Shown: piece by piece, positions 1-7,203 of the stretch
Numbering within the stretch: the first letter of the stretch is position 1
Layout of the letters: every line of letters begins with the position of its first letter
The notes under the pieces: generated by a model
What the model was told of the DNA's origin: nothing
The model's database searches: none
What the model saw: only the letters and a program-made list of their open reading frames with translations
Translations under genes and position numbers: made by a program
NCBI GenBank assembly: GCA_025454915.1
Contig: JALONN010000003.1
Coordinates: forward strand, 434,001-498,000
From: Raineya sp.
Lineage (GTDB): Bacteria; Bacteroidota; Bacteroidia; Cytophagales; Thermonemataceae
Direction: 5' to 3'
Length of the DNA stretch: 64,000 nt

Positions 1-565
1 ATTCTCTGCCAGAACCACCTCGTCCAATTTGACTTAAAATATTTTTCTCATCTTTTTCGTGAAAGAAATATTCATCAAAAGTATTGAGGGTTTGGGTTGC
101 CCCAGCTACTGAGTTTTGTGTTTGTATTCGTAAGCCTTGTGAGTTTTTAATAGTGATGAAATAATAATTTTTATCATCATACAGGTTTTTTTCATGTATA
201 AACCTTTGATTAGAGGCATTATAAGTCCATTTATTCGCCCCTTGAGCGTAAAAAAGAATATAATCAGAATCGTTGAATCTACCATCTTCTTCTCCAGCTA
301 CCAAAATGGAGTTTTCTTGTAAATCTGTTATCCGAGTGATATTATTGGCTTGTGGTAACATCCCTCCCCCATTACCATAAATAGCAATGTTTTTAGGATT
401 GATTTCATCTATATTAATCCCTAAATCTCTAAGATTTTGGGCTGTAAGTTTATGCATTCCTGACTCTGTAATGGCTATTTTATACCAATTTCCTGAACTC
501 AATACAGAATTTTGGGCAAAAGATTGATAAACAATAAAATAGAAAACAAAAATGAAATATCTCAT
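1..565 (-). CDS. porU: Type IX secretion system sortase PorU, N-terminal part (cut by window edge)
   Basis: PorU is the outer-membrane-associated peptidase that removes the C-terminal sorting domain of type IX secretion cargo and attaches the cargo to the cell surface. About 188 residues are visible; the C25 peptidase domain and C-terminus lie beyond base 1. The start at 565 opens a signal peptide (hydrophobic core FIFVFYFIVY, ending SFAQ). The mature N-terminus has the family signature: WYKIAITESGMHKLT near residue 29, then INPKNIAIYGNGGGMLPQ near residue 59, then a stretch rich in acidic residues and a YYFI segment. No stop occurs in frame up to the edge. Its likely client, a protein with a T9SS sorting domain, lies at 3463-5415. 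The family call rests on remembered motifs; the catalytic Cys and His cannot be checked here. Confidence 0.85.
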   Translation of the reverse strand, partial: MRYFIFVFYFIVYQSFAQNSVLSSGNWYKIAITESGMHKLTAQNLRDLGINIDEINPKNIAIYGNGGGMLPQANNITRITDLQENSILVAGEEDGRFNDSDYILFYAQGANKWTYNASNQRFIHEKNLYDDKNYYFITIKNSQGLRIQTQNSVAGATQTLNTFDEYFFHEKDEKNILSQIGRGGSGRE

Positions 566-613
566 AGTTTATTTTTATGGTAGATTCTTTCTAAAACAAT
601 TATGTAACCTTTT

Positions 614-1447
614 TTATTCAAGCATATCCAATAATTCATGTATTTCTTCCATTTTATCTGCTTCACCAAGTTGCTCATAAGCCACAATCAGGTTTCTAAA
701 AATACGCTTTACAATTTCAAGATGAGAGCAAGGTCTGTAAAAACTTTCTTGCTTCTGCAAACCTAGCTGTTCAATATAATTGTCAATATCAGCTTTTGTA
801 AAAATCAAACCTTTATTAAAAGCATTGATATAAAATGGTTTGTTGTCCCAATCATAAATTAAAATAAATAAATTGGGCAAATTTACTCCATGAATGGGCA
901 ATTTAAGCCTTTGAGCTAAAAGCATGTAAATCACACAAAGAGAGATAGGGTTTCCTTTTTTTCCTTCAAAAACAATATTGAGCATATTGTTGGCTGGTGA
1001 GTGAAAATTTTTGGTGTTAGCACTTAGTTTATACTCATCAAAAAGTGCATAATTGAGTATTTTCACTTGATCATAAGGATTTAATCCTTCTTTAAAATGC
1101 ACCCAAGTATTATAATAGAGCTGGTCTATTTTTTCTTGTAGTTCGTCGTAAGTAACCTCTGGATACTGGTAAGTAGCAACCACCCACATTCCTTTGAGCA
1201 AATTCTCAGGTTCATTCTCTTTCCAATCTTTGAGGCGTTGCTTAGTTGTTTGAAATTGTAGTGTATGAATTAGGTTTTCAAGTTTGGTTTGAATTGTAGG
1301 ATTCATGCTATTTTCCCATTCACTCTCCAAAAAAGGCAAGACAGATTCCCCTAAAGAAAGCAGTTTAGTTTCTACATGATGGGTAATTTCTGTATCCTCA
1401 TCATCTAAGAGTGCTATGAGAGCTTTTATTTCATTATCGGCAATCAT
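614..1447 (-). CDS. SirB1 / transglutaminase-like family protein
   Basis: This 277-residue protein belongs to the SirB1-type transglutaminase-like proteins, which are conserved in bacteria but poorly characterised. The signature is GNPISLCVIYMLLAQRLKLP in the middle of the protein, with the Cys that these domains keep, followed by GVNLPNLFIL and an Asn-rich substrate-cleft region. The first ~100 residues look helical and HEAT-like (EIKALIALLDDEDTEI near the start); the last ~40 residues resemble the helical tail usual in this family. It has no signal peptide, so it is cytosolic. It lies 48 nt upstream of porU on the same strand and may be co-transcribed with it. Molecular function is unknown. 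Confidence 0.75.
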   Translation of the reverse strand: MIADNEIKALIALLDDEDTEITHHVETKLLSLGESVLPFLESEWENSMNPTIQTKLENLIHTLQFQTTKQRLKDWKENEPENLLKGMWVVATYQYPEVTYDELQEKIDQLYYNTWVHFKEGLNPYDQVKILNYALFDEYKLSANTKNFHSPANNMLNIVFEGKKGNPISLCVIYMLLAQRLKLPIHGVNLPNLFILIYDWDNKPFYINAFNKGLIFTKADIDNYIEQLGLQKQESFYRPCSHLEIVKRIFRNLIVAYEQLGEADKMEEIHELLDMLE

Positions 1448-1487
1448 AAAATAGTTTAAATGGTATAAAACCTAAATTTTTATTTTT

Positions 1488-1519
1488 TTTGCTAAGTTAG
1501 TGTAAAAAAATTACTTTTG
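1488..1519 (+). promoter_or_regulatory. Bacteroidota-type promoter of tRNA-Arg
   Basis: TTTG at 1488-1491 (-33 box), 20 nt, then TACTTTTG at 1512-1519 (-7 box, consensus TAnnTTTG). This places transcription start a few bases before the tRNA 5' end at 1539. It is one of the clearest promoters in the window. Confidence 0.7.
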
Positions 1520-1538
1520 TAAGCAAATTTATGAAAAT

Positions 1539-1610
1539 GCCTGCGTAGTTCAATGGATAGAATGTCAGATTCCGGTTCTGAAGATGGGAGTTCGAATCTC
1601 TTCGTGGGTA
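1539..1610 (+). tRNA. tRNA-Arg (anticodon CCG)
   Basis: A complete cloverleaf can be folded: acceptor GCCTGCG (1539-1545) with CGTGGGT (1603-1609), containing three G-U pairs; anticodon stem TCAGA/TCTGA around loop TTCCGGT with anticodon CCG at 1572-1574; variable loop AGAT; T stem GGGAG/CTCTT with loop TTCGAAT. The discriminator base is A (1610). CCA is not encoded (CA follows). It reads the CGG codon. It stands alone between two minus-strand genes. Confidence 0.93.
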
Positions 1611-1620
1611 CAATTATTTT

Positions 1621-2106
1621 TTAAGAATATACTTTTGCTACTTCTGTTGTAGGAAATATATATTCTAATAACCTATAACGATAATCAAAAATATATTCCA
1701 GTCTTTTTCTAACAAATAACCCATTAGCAAAATCGCCTAATACTCCAAAAGGTATTTTATAACTTACCAAATCTATCATTTCTACACCTCCATCTACTTC
1801 TTTGAAATGGTGTTGATGATGCCAAAGGCTATAAGGACCAAAACGCTGTTCGTCTACAAAATAATAAGGCTCCTGTACGTGTGTAATCTCTGTTACCCAA
1901 GAAATAGGTATTTTAAGTAACGGGCGTACTTTATAGCCTATAATCATTCCCTGATACATTTTCTGTTTTTCATCAATCAGTTTTACCTGAAAATCCATAT
2001 CGGGAGGAGTAATTTCTTTTAAATTAAACGGTGATGAAAAGAAATCCCAAGCCTTTTCCAAAGAAATTGGCAATATCTGTGTTCGTTTAAGCTGATGAAG
2101 TGCCAT
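1621..2106 (-). CDS. SRPBCC (START-like) family protein
   Basis: This 161-residue cytosolic protein has the SRPBCC helix-grip fold typical of polyketide-cyclase-like and ligand-binding proteins. The family pattern is visible: an opening beta strand with PISLEKAWDFFSSP (residues 14-27), LKEITPPDMDFQVK, then a beta-rich middle with WVTEITHVQEPYYFVDEQ and GPYSLWHHQHHFKEVDGG, and a long C-terminal helix. SRPBCC proteins bind hydrophobic ligands in an internal cavity; the ligand here cannot be inferred. The 58-nt stretch immediately upstream (2112-2169) is repeated at 3338-3395. The stop codon lies only 11 nt from the tRNA-Arg end on the other strand. Confidence 0.75.
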   Translation of the reverse strand: MALHQLKRTQILPISLEKAWDFFSSPFNLKEITPPDMDFQVKLIDEKQKMYQGMIIGYKVRPLLKIPISWVTEITHVQEPYYFVDEQRFGPYSLWHHQHHFKEVDGGVEMIDLVSYKIPFGVLGDFANGLFVRKRLEYIFDYRYRLLEYIFPTTEVAKVYS

Positions 2107-2111
2107 AAAAT

Positions 2112-2169
2112 AAAGTATTTTGGTAATAACTACTCATATACTTCTTGTTATAGACTTTTGTTTGAATTT
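2112..2169. repeat. 58-nt direct repeat, copy 1
   Basis: This stretch recurs at 3338-3395 in the same orientation with 57 of 58 positions identical (the one difference is A at 2154 versus G at 3380). Copy 1 is the leader of the SRPBCC gene ending at 1621, whose start codon is 6 nt away. Similarity stops abruptly at both ends, as expected of a duplication or recombination footprint rather than a common regulatory motif. Confidence 0.9.
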
Positions 2170-2197
2170 AAAAATTTATTCACATATATTATATAAA

Positions 2198-2527
2198 TTA
2201 TTTTACATATTTAACCCCCCAATTCTGAATTTCAGTTAGAATAGGTTGCAACTCTAAACCTTTTTCAGTTAAAGAATACTCCACTGTTGGGGGTACAGTC
2301 GCATAAGCCTGTCTGTTTACAATTCCCCATTCTTCTAATGATTTTAGTTCTTTTACCAGCATTCTAGTATTGATACCTTCAATAGAACGTTCTAATTCCT
2401 TAAACCTTTTAGTGCCATATAACAAAGCATAAATAATAGAAAATGACCATTTTCCTCCTATCATATCTAAGGTTGTTCTAACTGGACAAGAATGTTTTTC
2501 GATTTTTTCAAAATTTTCTTTTTTCAT
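2198..2527 (-). CDS. HxlR-family transcriptional regulator
   Basis: A 109-residue winged-helix regulator of the HxlR family. Diagnostic features are CPVRTTLDMIGGKWS (residues 15-29) with the conserved N-terminal Cys followed by the GGKW turn, then RFKELERSIEGINTRMLVKE for the recognition-helix region, and the wing PPTVEYSLTEKGLELQPIL. Members such as YodB, HypR and QorR use the N-terminal Cys as an aldehyde or redox sensor and act as dimers at inverted repeats; whether this one does is inference. It is divergent from the membrane-anchored SRPBCC gene at 2699 and upstream of the SRPBCC gene at 1621, the likely candidates for control. A good promoter and nested inverted repeats precede it. Confidence 0.88.
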   Translation of the reverse strand: MKKENFEKIEKHSCPVRTTLDMIGGKWSFSIIYALLYGTKRFKELERSIEGINTRMLVKELKSLEEWGIVNRQAYATVPPTVEYSLTEKGLELQPILTEIQNWGVKYVK

Positions 2528-2544
2528 AAAACACTGATTATCAA

Positions 2545-2618
2545 CAAAGTTTTACTTTATGTTATTACTTCACATTTTTGTAACTACTTGCAAATATAAA
2601 GTAATGTATTCAACTTTG
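2545..2618. promoter_or_regulatory. Nested inverted repeats, candidate HxlR operator
   Basis: Two inverted repeats share one centre. The outer pair is CAAAGTT (2545-2551) with AACTTTG (2612-2618); the inner pair is TTACTTTAT (2552-2560) with ATAAAGTAA (2596-2604). Both are perfect and they straddle the -7 box and presumed start site of the HxlR gene. This is where an autorepressor would bind, and HxlR proteins bind as dimers to inverted repeats. The binding itself is inferred. Confidence 0.45.
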
Positions 2619-2621
2619 CAA
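2591..2621 (-). promoter_or_regulatory. Promoter of the HxlR gene
   Basis: Read on the minus strand: TTG at 2621-2619, 20 nt spacer, TATATTTG at 2598-2591. It matches the Bacteroidota consensus at both boxes and gives a leader of roughly 55 nt before the start codon at 2527. Confidence 0.7.
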
Positions 2622-2698
2622 TAGAATATAAAAGTACAAAGAACCATATAATTATATTTTCAATAATTCATTCATAATCTCTTAATTTCCTTTCAAAA

Positions 2699-3220
2699 AT
2701 GATTTTTAAAATAAAACTAAAGAATATGTGGATAGCTTTGCTAATAATTGTTTTTGTGCTTTTTGCACTCTCGTTTACAAAATTTGAGATAAGAAAAGAA
2801 ATTGTGATTAACCAGTCCCCTGAAAATGTTTGGAATGTTATTGTAGATTTTCAAAACTATAAACATTGGAATACACAACTTACTTATTTAGGCGGAGACA
2901 TCAAATCTAATGGTTACTTGCATCTAAAGTTATCTGTTTCAGGGACAGCTCCTTATGAGTTTAAACCTAAGATTTCATATTGGGAAGAAAACAAAAAATT
3001 TGCTTGGATTGCCGTAACAGGTTTACAACGAATTTTTGATGGGGAACATTTTTTTGAACTTAAAGATTTAGGAAACAATACAACCCTGCTCATCAACAGA
3101 GAAGAATATAGAGGTATTTTGTCTATGATAATTAAAAACCTACCTATGATGAAAAATGCTCCCGCAGGCTTTGAAATAATGAATCTAGAAATGAAAAACT
3201 ATATTGAATCACAGAAATGA
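2699..3220 (+). CDS. SRPBCC family protein with N-terminal membrane anchor
   Basis: A 173-residue protein: an N-terminal hydrophobic helix (residues 11-26, WIALLIIVFVLFALSF) without a cleavage motif, then an SRPBCC domain beginning RKEIVINQSPENVWNVIVDF (residues 32-51), with QNYKHWNTQLTYLGG typical of the polyketide-cyclase-like subgroup. The C-terminal helix includes APAGFEIMNLEMKNYIE. It is probably held at the inner membrane with the domain outside or at the membrane face; its ligand is unknown. It is divergently arranged with the HxlR gene (171 nt between the start codons) and may be regulated by it, as HxlR proteins often control a neighbour. It lies between the two 58-nt repeats. Confidence 0.75.
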   Translation: MIFKIKLKNMWIALLIIVFVLFALSFTKFEIRKEIVINQSPENVWNVIVDFQNYKHWNTQLTYLGGDIKSNGYLHLKLSVSGTAPYEFKPKISYWEENKKFAWIAVTGLQRIFDGEHFFELKDLGNNTTLLINREEYRGILSMIIKNLPMMKNAPAGFEIMNLEMKNYIESQK

Positions 3221-3258
3221 GTTTTTTCATAATTATCTTTTCAAATAATTATTGATTT

Positions 3259-3291
3259 TCTACACAAAATCCTCTAAAATACCTGCTCCTT
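3259..3291 (-). repeat. 33-nt copy of the 3' end of yciO
   Basis: This stretch is identical to 5543-5575, which encodes the last ten residues and stop codon of the YciO-family gene (GAGILEDFV then TAG). At 3259 there is no upstream coding sequence, so it is a detached gene tail. Together with the 58-nt repeats it marks a duplication or insertion event: everything from 3292 to 5542 now separates it from the complete gene. Confidence 0.88.
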
Positions 3292-3296
3292 TCACC

Positions 3297-3321
3297 TTCT
3301 TTGGTGTTCTTGACCAAAGAA
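3297..3321. other. Hairpin next to the detached yciO tail
   Basis: TTCTTTGGT (3297-3305) and ACCAAAGAA (3313-3321) form a perfect 9-bp stem with a 7-nt loop. No T-run follows on either strand apart from mixed A/T, so it is a poor terminator. It may be part of the rearrangement scar or a dispersed repeat. Confidence 0.5.
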
Positions 3322-3337
3322 AATAAACAATTACTTG

Positions 3338-3395
3338 AAAGTATTTTGGTAATAACTACTCATATACTTCTTGTTATAGGCTTTTGTTTGAATTT
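3338..3395. repeat. 58-nt direct repeat, copy 2
   Basis: 57/58 identical to 2112-2169. Unlike copy 1 it is not followed by an SRPBCC start codon; it lies in the noncoding gap (3221-3462) downstream of the large T9SS cargo gene. It looks like a leftover leader of a lost or displaced gene. Confidence 0.9.
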
Positions 3396-3462
3396 GAAAT
3401 CTTTTATTTTTGTAAAAAGCATAAAGAAATCACCTAAAATGATGGCTCATTTTTAACCATAT

Positions 3463-5415
3463 TTAACTTTTCACTATCTTAAAAACTTGTTTCCCTTGAC
3501 TATAAATAATTTGTAGAATATAAACTCCAGCAGGTTGGTTATCTAAAATAATTTCTATTTCTTTGGGAACATCTTTAAAGTCAAATGTTTTATTAACTAT
3601 AATATCACCTAAAATATTTATAATATTTATTTCATATTTATCTGACCAGATATTATCTAACACAATATTTATTTTATCAAAAATAGGGTTAGGATAATAT
3701 TTTAGTTCTTGTTTAGTATCTGCAATTACTGGAGTTGGATCAACACTAATTATATATTCTTTTATCAATGAACAAGTATTATTTGTTGCTCTTATTGTAA
3801 CAACTCTTTGTCCCTCTTGAGTAGGTAAACCAGATATTACCCCTGTATCTTTATTTAATACTAAACCATCTGGTAAAATTCCTGCAATAATTGACCAAGT
3901 TACATTCCCTGAAAGTCCATTTTGTGTAATTTCTTGATTGTAAGGTACATTTTTTTCTGCATTAGACAATGAAGAAGTATTGATGTTACCTGTACATGGA
4001 ACTAGTTTACTTACAAAAATATCTAAACTATTTCCATTTGAAGTTAAATTTGTAACATCCACTACATCTGGATTAAAATCTGCTGTACCACTAAAATAAC
4101 CTGTTGTATAAATATTATTTGAGGCATCTATATGAATATTAACACCATTACAAGAACAAGCTATTCCTGAAGCTATATTAGCATTCCAAATAGTTTTTCC
4201 ATTTTTATCAATTTTATTTATAAAGGTACTTAGTAATGTAGGAGCTATTTGCCCTGAACCTACTACATATAAGTTATTTGTTTCATCTATAGCTATAGAT
4301 TTACCTATATTATTAATTCTTCCTTGCCCCATAGTTTTTGCCCAAGAAAAAAATCCTACAGCTGTTTCTAATTGCAAAACAAAAATGTCATTATGAATAG
4401 CCCCTGTACTCATCATAATATATTCCCCTAACCCAGGATCAAAATCTACGAAACCTATAAAATTGCCTGTTATATATACATTACCTAGTGCATCTGAAAT
4501 AATGGAACTTCCTACATCAGTAGATGAGCCTCCTATACGTTTCGCCCATACGAAATTCCCATTAATATCAAGTTTACTTATAAATATATCTTCAGATGAA
4601 CCATTAGATACTAAATTTGATACACCTGAGCCAGGATCAAAATCTACAGTACTTCGAAAACTACCTGTTGTATATACATTATCCCAAATATCTATTGCAA
4701 TAGAGTTACTCATATCATTGTTATTGCCTCCTATACGCTTCGCCCATACGAAATTCCCATTAATATCAAACTTGCTTATAAAAATATCATCTCCTCCTGC
4801 TGAAGTTAAGTTAAATATATTTGTAGAAGTATCAAAATCTACTATGTTTCTAAATCTACCTGTTATATATATATGGTTGTTTAACTTATTTAAACTTATG
4901 GAGCTTCCTTGATCTTCATCTATACCACCTATACTTTTAGCCCACACAAAATTCCCATTAATATCATATTTTACCATAAATATATCCTGACCACCAAAAG
5001 ATGTTAAGTTTGAAACCCCTGAGCCAGAGTCAAAATCTACTGTTCCTTCAAATAATCCTGTCATATATATATTATTAGAATTATCTATGACAAGAGAATA
5101 TGCTTTATCTTGACCTATACTACCTATACTTTTAGCCCACACAAAATTCCCATTAATATCATGCTTTACTATAAATATATCTTGATTACCAAGAGATGTT
5201 AAGTTTGAAATCCCTGAACCAGAGTCAAAATCTACTGTTCCTTCAAACCATCCCGTTGAATACACATTTCCAAAAGAATCACTAATAACTGAATAACCTA
5301 TGTCTTCCTTTACTTCTCCAATACTCTTTGCCCAAGCTAATCCTTGTGCATAGTTTTCTCCTATTACATAAAAGGTAAGGATATAAATACTTATTATTAC
5401 TTTTTTTAAATTCAT
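3463..5415 (-). CDS. Secreted repeat protein with T9SS C-terminal sorting domain
   Basis: A 650-residue secreted protein. Order: signal peptide (residues 1-23, ending ENYAQ); about five tandem repeats of 65-66 residues, each with GNFVWAKSIG or KRIGG, GNVYSTGWF or GNVYTTGSF, VDFDSGSG or VDFDPGSG and DIFISKFDING, an SBBP-like beta-propeller repeat; further degenerate repeats to about residue 470; an Ig-like putative binding domain with ILPDGLVLNKDTGVISGLPT; and a C-terminal type A sorting domain beginning YYPNPIFDKINI and ending YSQGKQVFKIVKS. T9SS exports such proteins and PorU, whose gene starts at 565, processes them. The surface role (adhesin, hydrolase partner or other) cannot be told; no enzymatic domain is visible. 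It sits in a rearranged slot between yciO and the HxlR/SRPBCC group. Confidence 0.85.
   Translation of the reverse strand: MNLKKVIISIYILTFYVIGENYAQGLAWAKSIGEVKEDIGYSVISDSFGNVYSTGWFEGTVDFDSGSGISNLTSLGNQDIFIVKHDINGNFVWAKSIGSIGQDKAYSLVIDNSNNIYMTGLFEGTVDFDSGSGVSNLTSFGGQDIFMVKYDINGNFVWAKSIGGIDEDQGSSISLNKLNNHIYITGRFRNIVDFDTSTNIFNLTSAGGDDIFISKFDINGNFVWAKRIGGNNNDMSNSIAIDIWDNVYTTGSFRSTVDFDPGSGVSNLVSNGSSEDIFISKLDINGNFVWAKRIGGSSTDVGSSIISDALGNVYITGNFIGFVDFDPGLGEYIMMSTGAIHNDIFVLQLETAVGFFSWAKTMGQGRINNIGKSIAIDETNNLYVVGSGQIAPTLLSTFINKIDKNGKTIWNANIASGIACSCNGVNIHIDASNNIYTTGYFSGTADFNPDVVDVTNLTSNGNSLDIFVSKLVPCTGNINTSSLSNAEKNVPYNQEITQNGLSGNVTWSIIAGILPDGLVLNKDTGVISGLPTQEGQRVVTIRATNNTCSLIKEYIISVDPTPVIADTKQELKYYPNPIFDKINIVLDNIWSDKYEINIINILGDIIVNKTFDFKDVPKEIEIILDNQPAGVYILQIIYSQGKQVFKIVKS
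4350..5335 (-). repeat. Tandem coding repeats of 195-198 nt
   Basis: The string AAATTCCCATTAATATCA recurs with its CCC at 4558, 4756, 4954 and 5149, giving periods of 198, 198 and 195 nt (66, 66 and 65 codons). Long stretches around these points are identical at the DNA level, indicating recent expansion or homogenisation of the propeller repeats within the cargo gene. Boundaries are approximate. Confidence 0.85.
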
Positions 5416-5543
5416 AAAATTTTAAATCATGAGTTATTCTTTGTTTTACAAAATATTTATTAAAAACATAGCAGAAAGATATGCATAAATTCACATATAA
5501 TAATAACGAATTTTTATAGCAATTGTTTGCCTTTTAGAAATAT

Positions 5544-6176
5544 CTACACAAAATCCTCTAAAATACCTGCTCCTTGTCTTACGATTTCAAAATCGTCATT
5601 GGTGCAATCCACAATCGTAGAGGGTTTGATACCTCCAATTCCTCCATCAATCACAATATCAACAGTATTTTTAAACTTTTCATACATAAGTTCGGGGTCT
5701 GTGGTGTACTCAATGTATTCGTCCTCATCGTTATGGATAGAGGTTGTAATGAGTGGGTTACCAAGTTTTTCAACAATAATACGTGGAATGGGATGGTCAG
5801 GAACACGAATGCCAATGGTTTTTCGGTTGTTATCCAAAACTTTAGGCACTTTGTTGGTTGCCTGCAAAATAAATGTAAAAGCCCCTGGCAAAGCCTTTTT
5901 CATTAGCCTGAATGTAGCATTGCTCAGGCTTCGGGCATATTCGGAAATATGGCTTAAATCGTTACAGATAAACGCAAAATTGGCTTTTTTAGGTTTTATT
6001 CCTTTAATCTGACAAATTTTTTCAATAGCCCTTTGGTTGTGCAGATCACAGCCCAATCCATAGATAGTATCTGTGGGGTAGATAATCACACCGCCATCTC
6101 GAAGGCATTCTATAACCTGTTTAATTTTACGTTCTTCAGGGTTTTTCGGATGAATTTCTAGAAATAAAGCACTCAT
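5544..6176 (-). CDS. yciO: YciO / Sua5-YrdC family protein (threonylcarbamoyl-AMP synthase-like)
   Basis: A 210-residue cytosolic protein with the YrdC fold. Motifs: GGVIIYPTDTIYGLGCD (residues 29-45), the nucleotide-binding signature of the family, KGIKPKKANFAFIC, ALPGAFTFILQAT and GIRVPDHPI, then ITTSIHNDEDEYIE. The family includes TsaC/Sua5, which makes threonylcarbamoyl-AMP for tRNA t6A37; the N-terminal FLEIHPKNPEERKIKQ matches YciO-type paralogues more than TsaC, so its exact activity is less certain. Another Sua5/TsaC may exist elsewhere in the genome. The last ten codons are duplicated at 3259-3291. Confidence 0.82.
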   Translation of the reverse strand: MSALFLEIHPKNPEERKIKQVIECLRDGGVIIYPTDTIYGLGCDLHNQRAIEKICQIKGIKPKKANFAFICNDLSHISEYARSLSNATFRLMKKALPGAFTFILQATNKVPKVLDNNRKTIGIRVPDHPIPRIIVEKLGNPLITTSIHNDEDEYIEYTTDPELMYEKFKNTVDIVIDGGIGGIKPSTIVDCTNDDFEIVRQGAGILEDFV

Positions 6177-6203
6177 ATCTTTGTATCATGAACTACAATA
6201 TAC

Positions 6204-6243
6204 AAAAATTGCAGATAACTTCTAAGAAGTATCTGCAATTTTA
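6204..6243 (-). terminator. Intrinsic terminator of fabD
   Basis: A 12-bp stem AAAATTGCAGAT (6205-6216) with ATCTGCAATTTT (6231-6242), extended after one bulge by ACTTC/GAAGT to a 3-nt loop. On the minus strand it follows the fabD stop and runs into TTTTTG, making a strong rho-independent terminator. Confidence 0.8.
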
Positions 6244-6257
6244 TCAGGCTTTTTATT

Positions 6258-7145
6258 TTATATACTTTGGGCTACTACCTCAGGACTGATTTTCTTTACC
6301 AGACCCTGTAAAACTTTACCTGGTCCACATTCAATGTATTCTCTTGCACCTCCGAGTGTCATGGCTTGTACCGATTGTGTCCAGCGAACAGGAGCTGTTA
6401 GTTGAGCTATCAGATTTTTTTGTATTTCTGAAGGGTTGCTCACTGCTGAAGCTGTTACATTTTGGTAAATCGGGCAATTAGGATTTTTAAAGTTTGTGCT
6501 TTCTATAGCCTTCTGTAAATCCTGACGAGCAGGCTCCATAAGTGGCGAATGAAATGCTCCTCCTACTTGTAAAACCAAAGCTCTTTTAGCTCCAGCATCT
6601 TTGAGTCGCTGACAAGCTACCTCTATGCCTGCCACAGTACCCGAAATAACGAGCTGTCCGGGACAGTTGTAATTAGCTGCTACAACCAGATTTGCTTCAT
6701 TTTCTTTTGTAATTTCCTGACAAATAACTTCTACTTTTTCATCATCTAGCCCCAACACAGCAGCCATTGTAGAAGGCTGTAATTCACATGCTTTTTGCAT
6801 TGCCTCAGCTCTTTTAGCAACCAAACGCAAAGCATCTTCAAAAGCAAGTGTACCATTGGCAACGAGTGCCGAAAACTCTCCTAAAGAATGCCCAGCAACC
6901 ATATCAGGCAGTAAATTGGGGCTTGTCAGAGCTAACACTACAGAGTGTAAAAAGATAGCAGGCTGTGTAACTTTTGTCTGTTTCAGTTCTTCGTCTGTAC
7001 CTGTAAACATCACATCTGTAAGCCTAAATCCAAGAATATCATTTGCATTTTCAAATATTTCTTTGGCTTTGGGATTGTTCTCGTACAAATCTTTACCCAT
7101 ACCACTAAATTGTGAGCCTTGCCCAGGGAAAACGTATGCTTTCAT
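6258..7145 (-). CDS. fabD: Malonyl-CoA:ACP transacylase
   Basis: FabD loads malonate from CoA onto acyl carrier protein for fatty-acid elongation. The 295-residue length is normal. Seen: the N-terminal YVFPGQGSQFSGMG, the nucleophile elbow GHSLGE with Ser87, the Arg-containing loop KRAEAMQKA, and the catalytic His in GGAFHSPLM (near residue 200), followed by YQNVTA and GPGKVLQGL. It is a stand-alone gene rather than part of a fab cluster, with its own terminator downstream and 58 nt upstream to the hydrolase gene. Confidence 0.96.
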   Translation of the reverse strand: MKAYVFPGQGSQFSGMGKDLYENNPKAKEIFENANDILGFRLTDVMFTGTDEELKQTKVTQPAIFLHSVVLALTSPNLLPDMVAGHSLGEFSALVANGTLAFEDALRLVAKRAEAMQKACELQPSTMAAVLGLDDEKVEVICQEITKENEANLVVAANYNCPGQLVISGTVAGIEVACQRLKDAGAKRALVLQVGGAFHSPLMEPARQDLQKAIESTNFKNPNCPIYQNVTASAVSNPSEIQKNLIAQLTAPVRWTQSVQAMTLGGAREYIECGPGKVLQGLVKKISPEVVAQSI

Positions 7146-7203
7146 GTAAATTATGTATTTTGTTTATGTTTTTAATCAGGCAAATAAACTGAAATTCTTT
7201 GTT

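Noticed and set aside
1539-1610. tRNA-Arg considered as an integration site
   Set aside because: No repeat of the tRNA 3' end, integrase or mobility gene is found nearby; the nearby repeats do not involve the tRNA.
4463-4912. 149-codon open frame on the plus strand
   Set aside because: It lies wholly inside the opposite strand of the T9SS cargo gene, and its own repeats mirror that gene's repeats. It has no RBS or promoter and no family.
4350-5335. Regularly spaced repeats considered as a CRISPR array
   Set aside because: The period of 195-198 nt, the whole-unit similarity and the continuous reading frame show tandem protein repeats; no 25-40-nt direct repeat with unique spacers and no cas gene is present in the window.
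5282-5494. 70-codon minus-strand frame overlapping the start of the T9SS cargo gene
   Set aside because: It is a different frame of the same strand covering the signal-peptide region; the other frame has a signal peptide, repeats and sorting domain.
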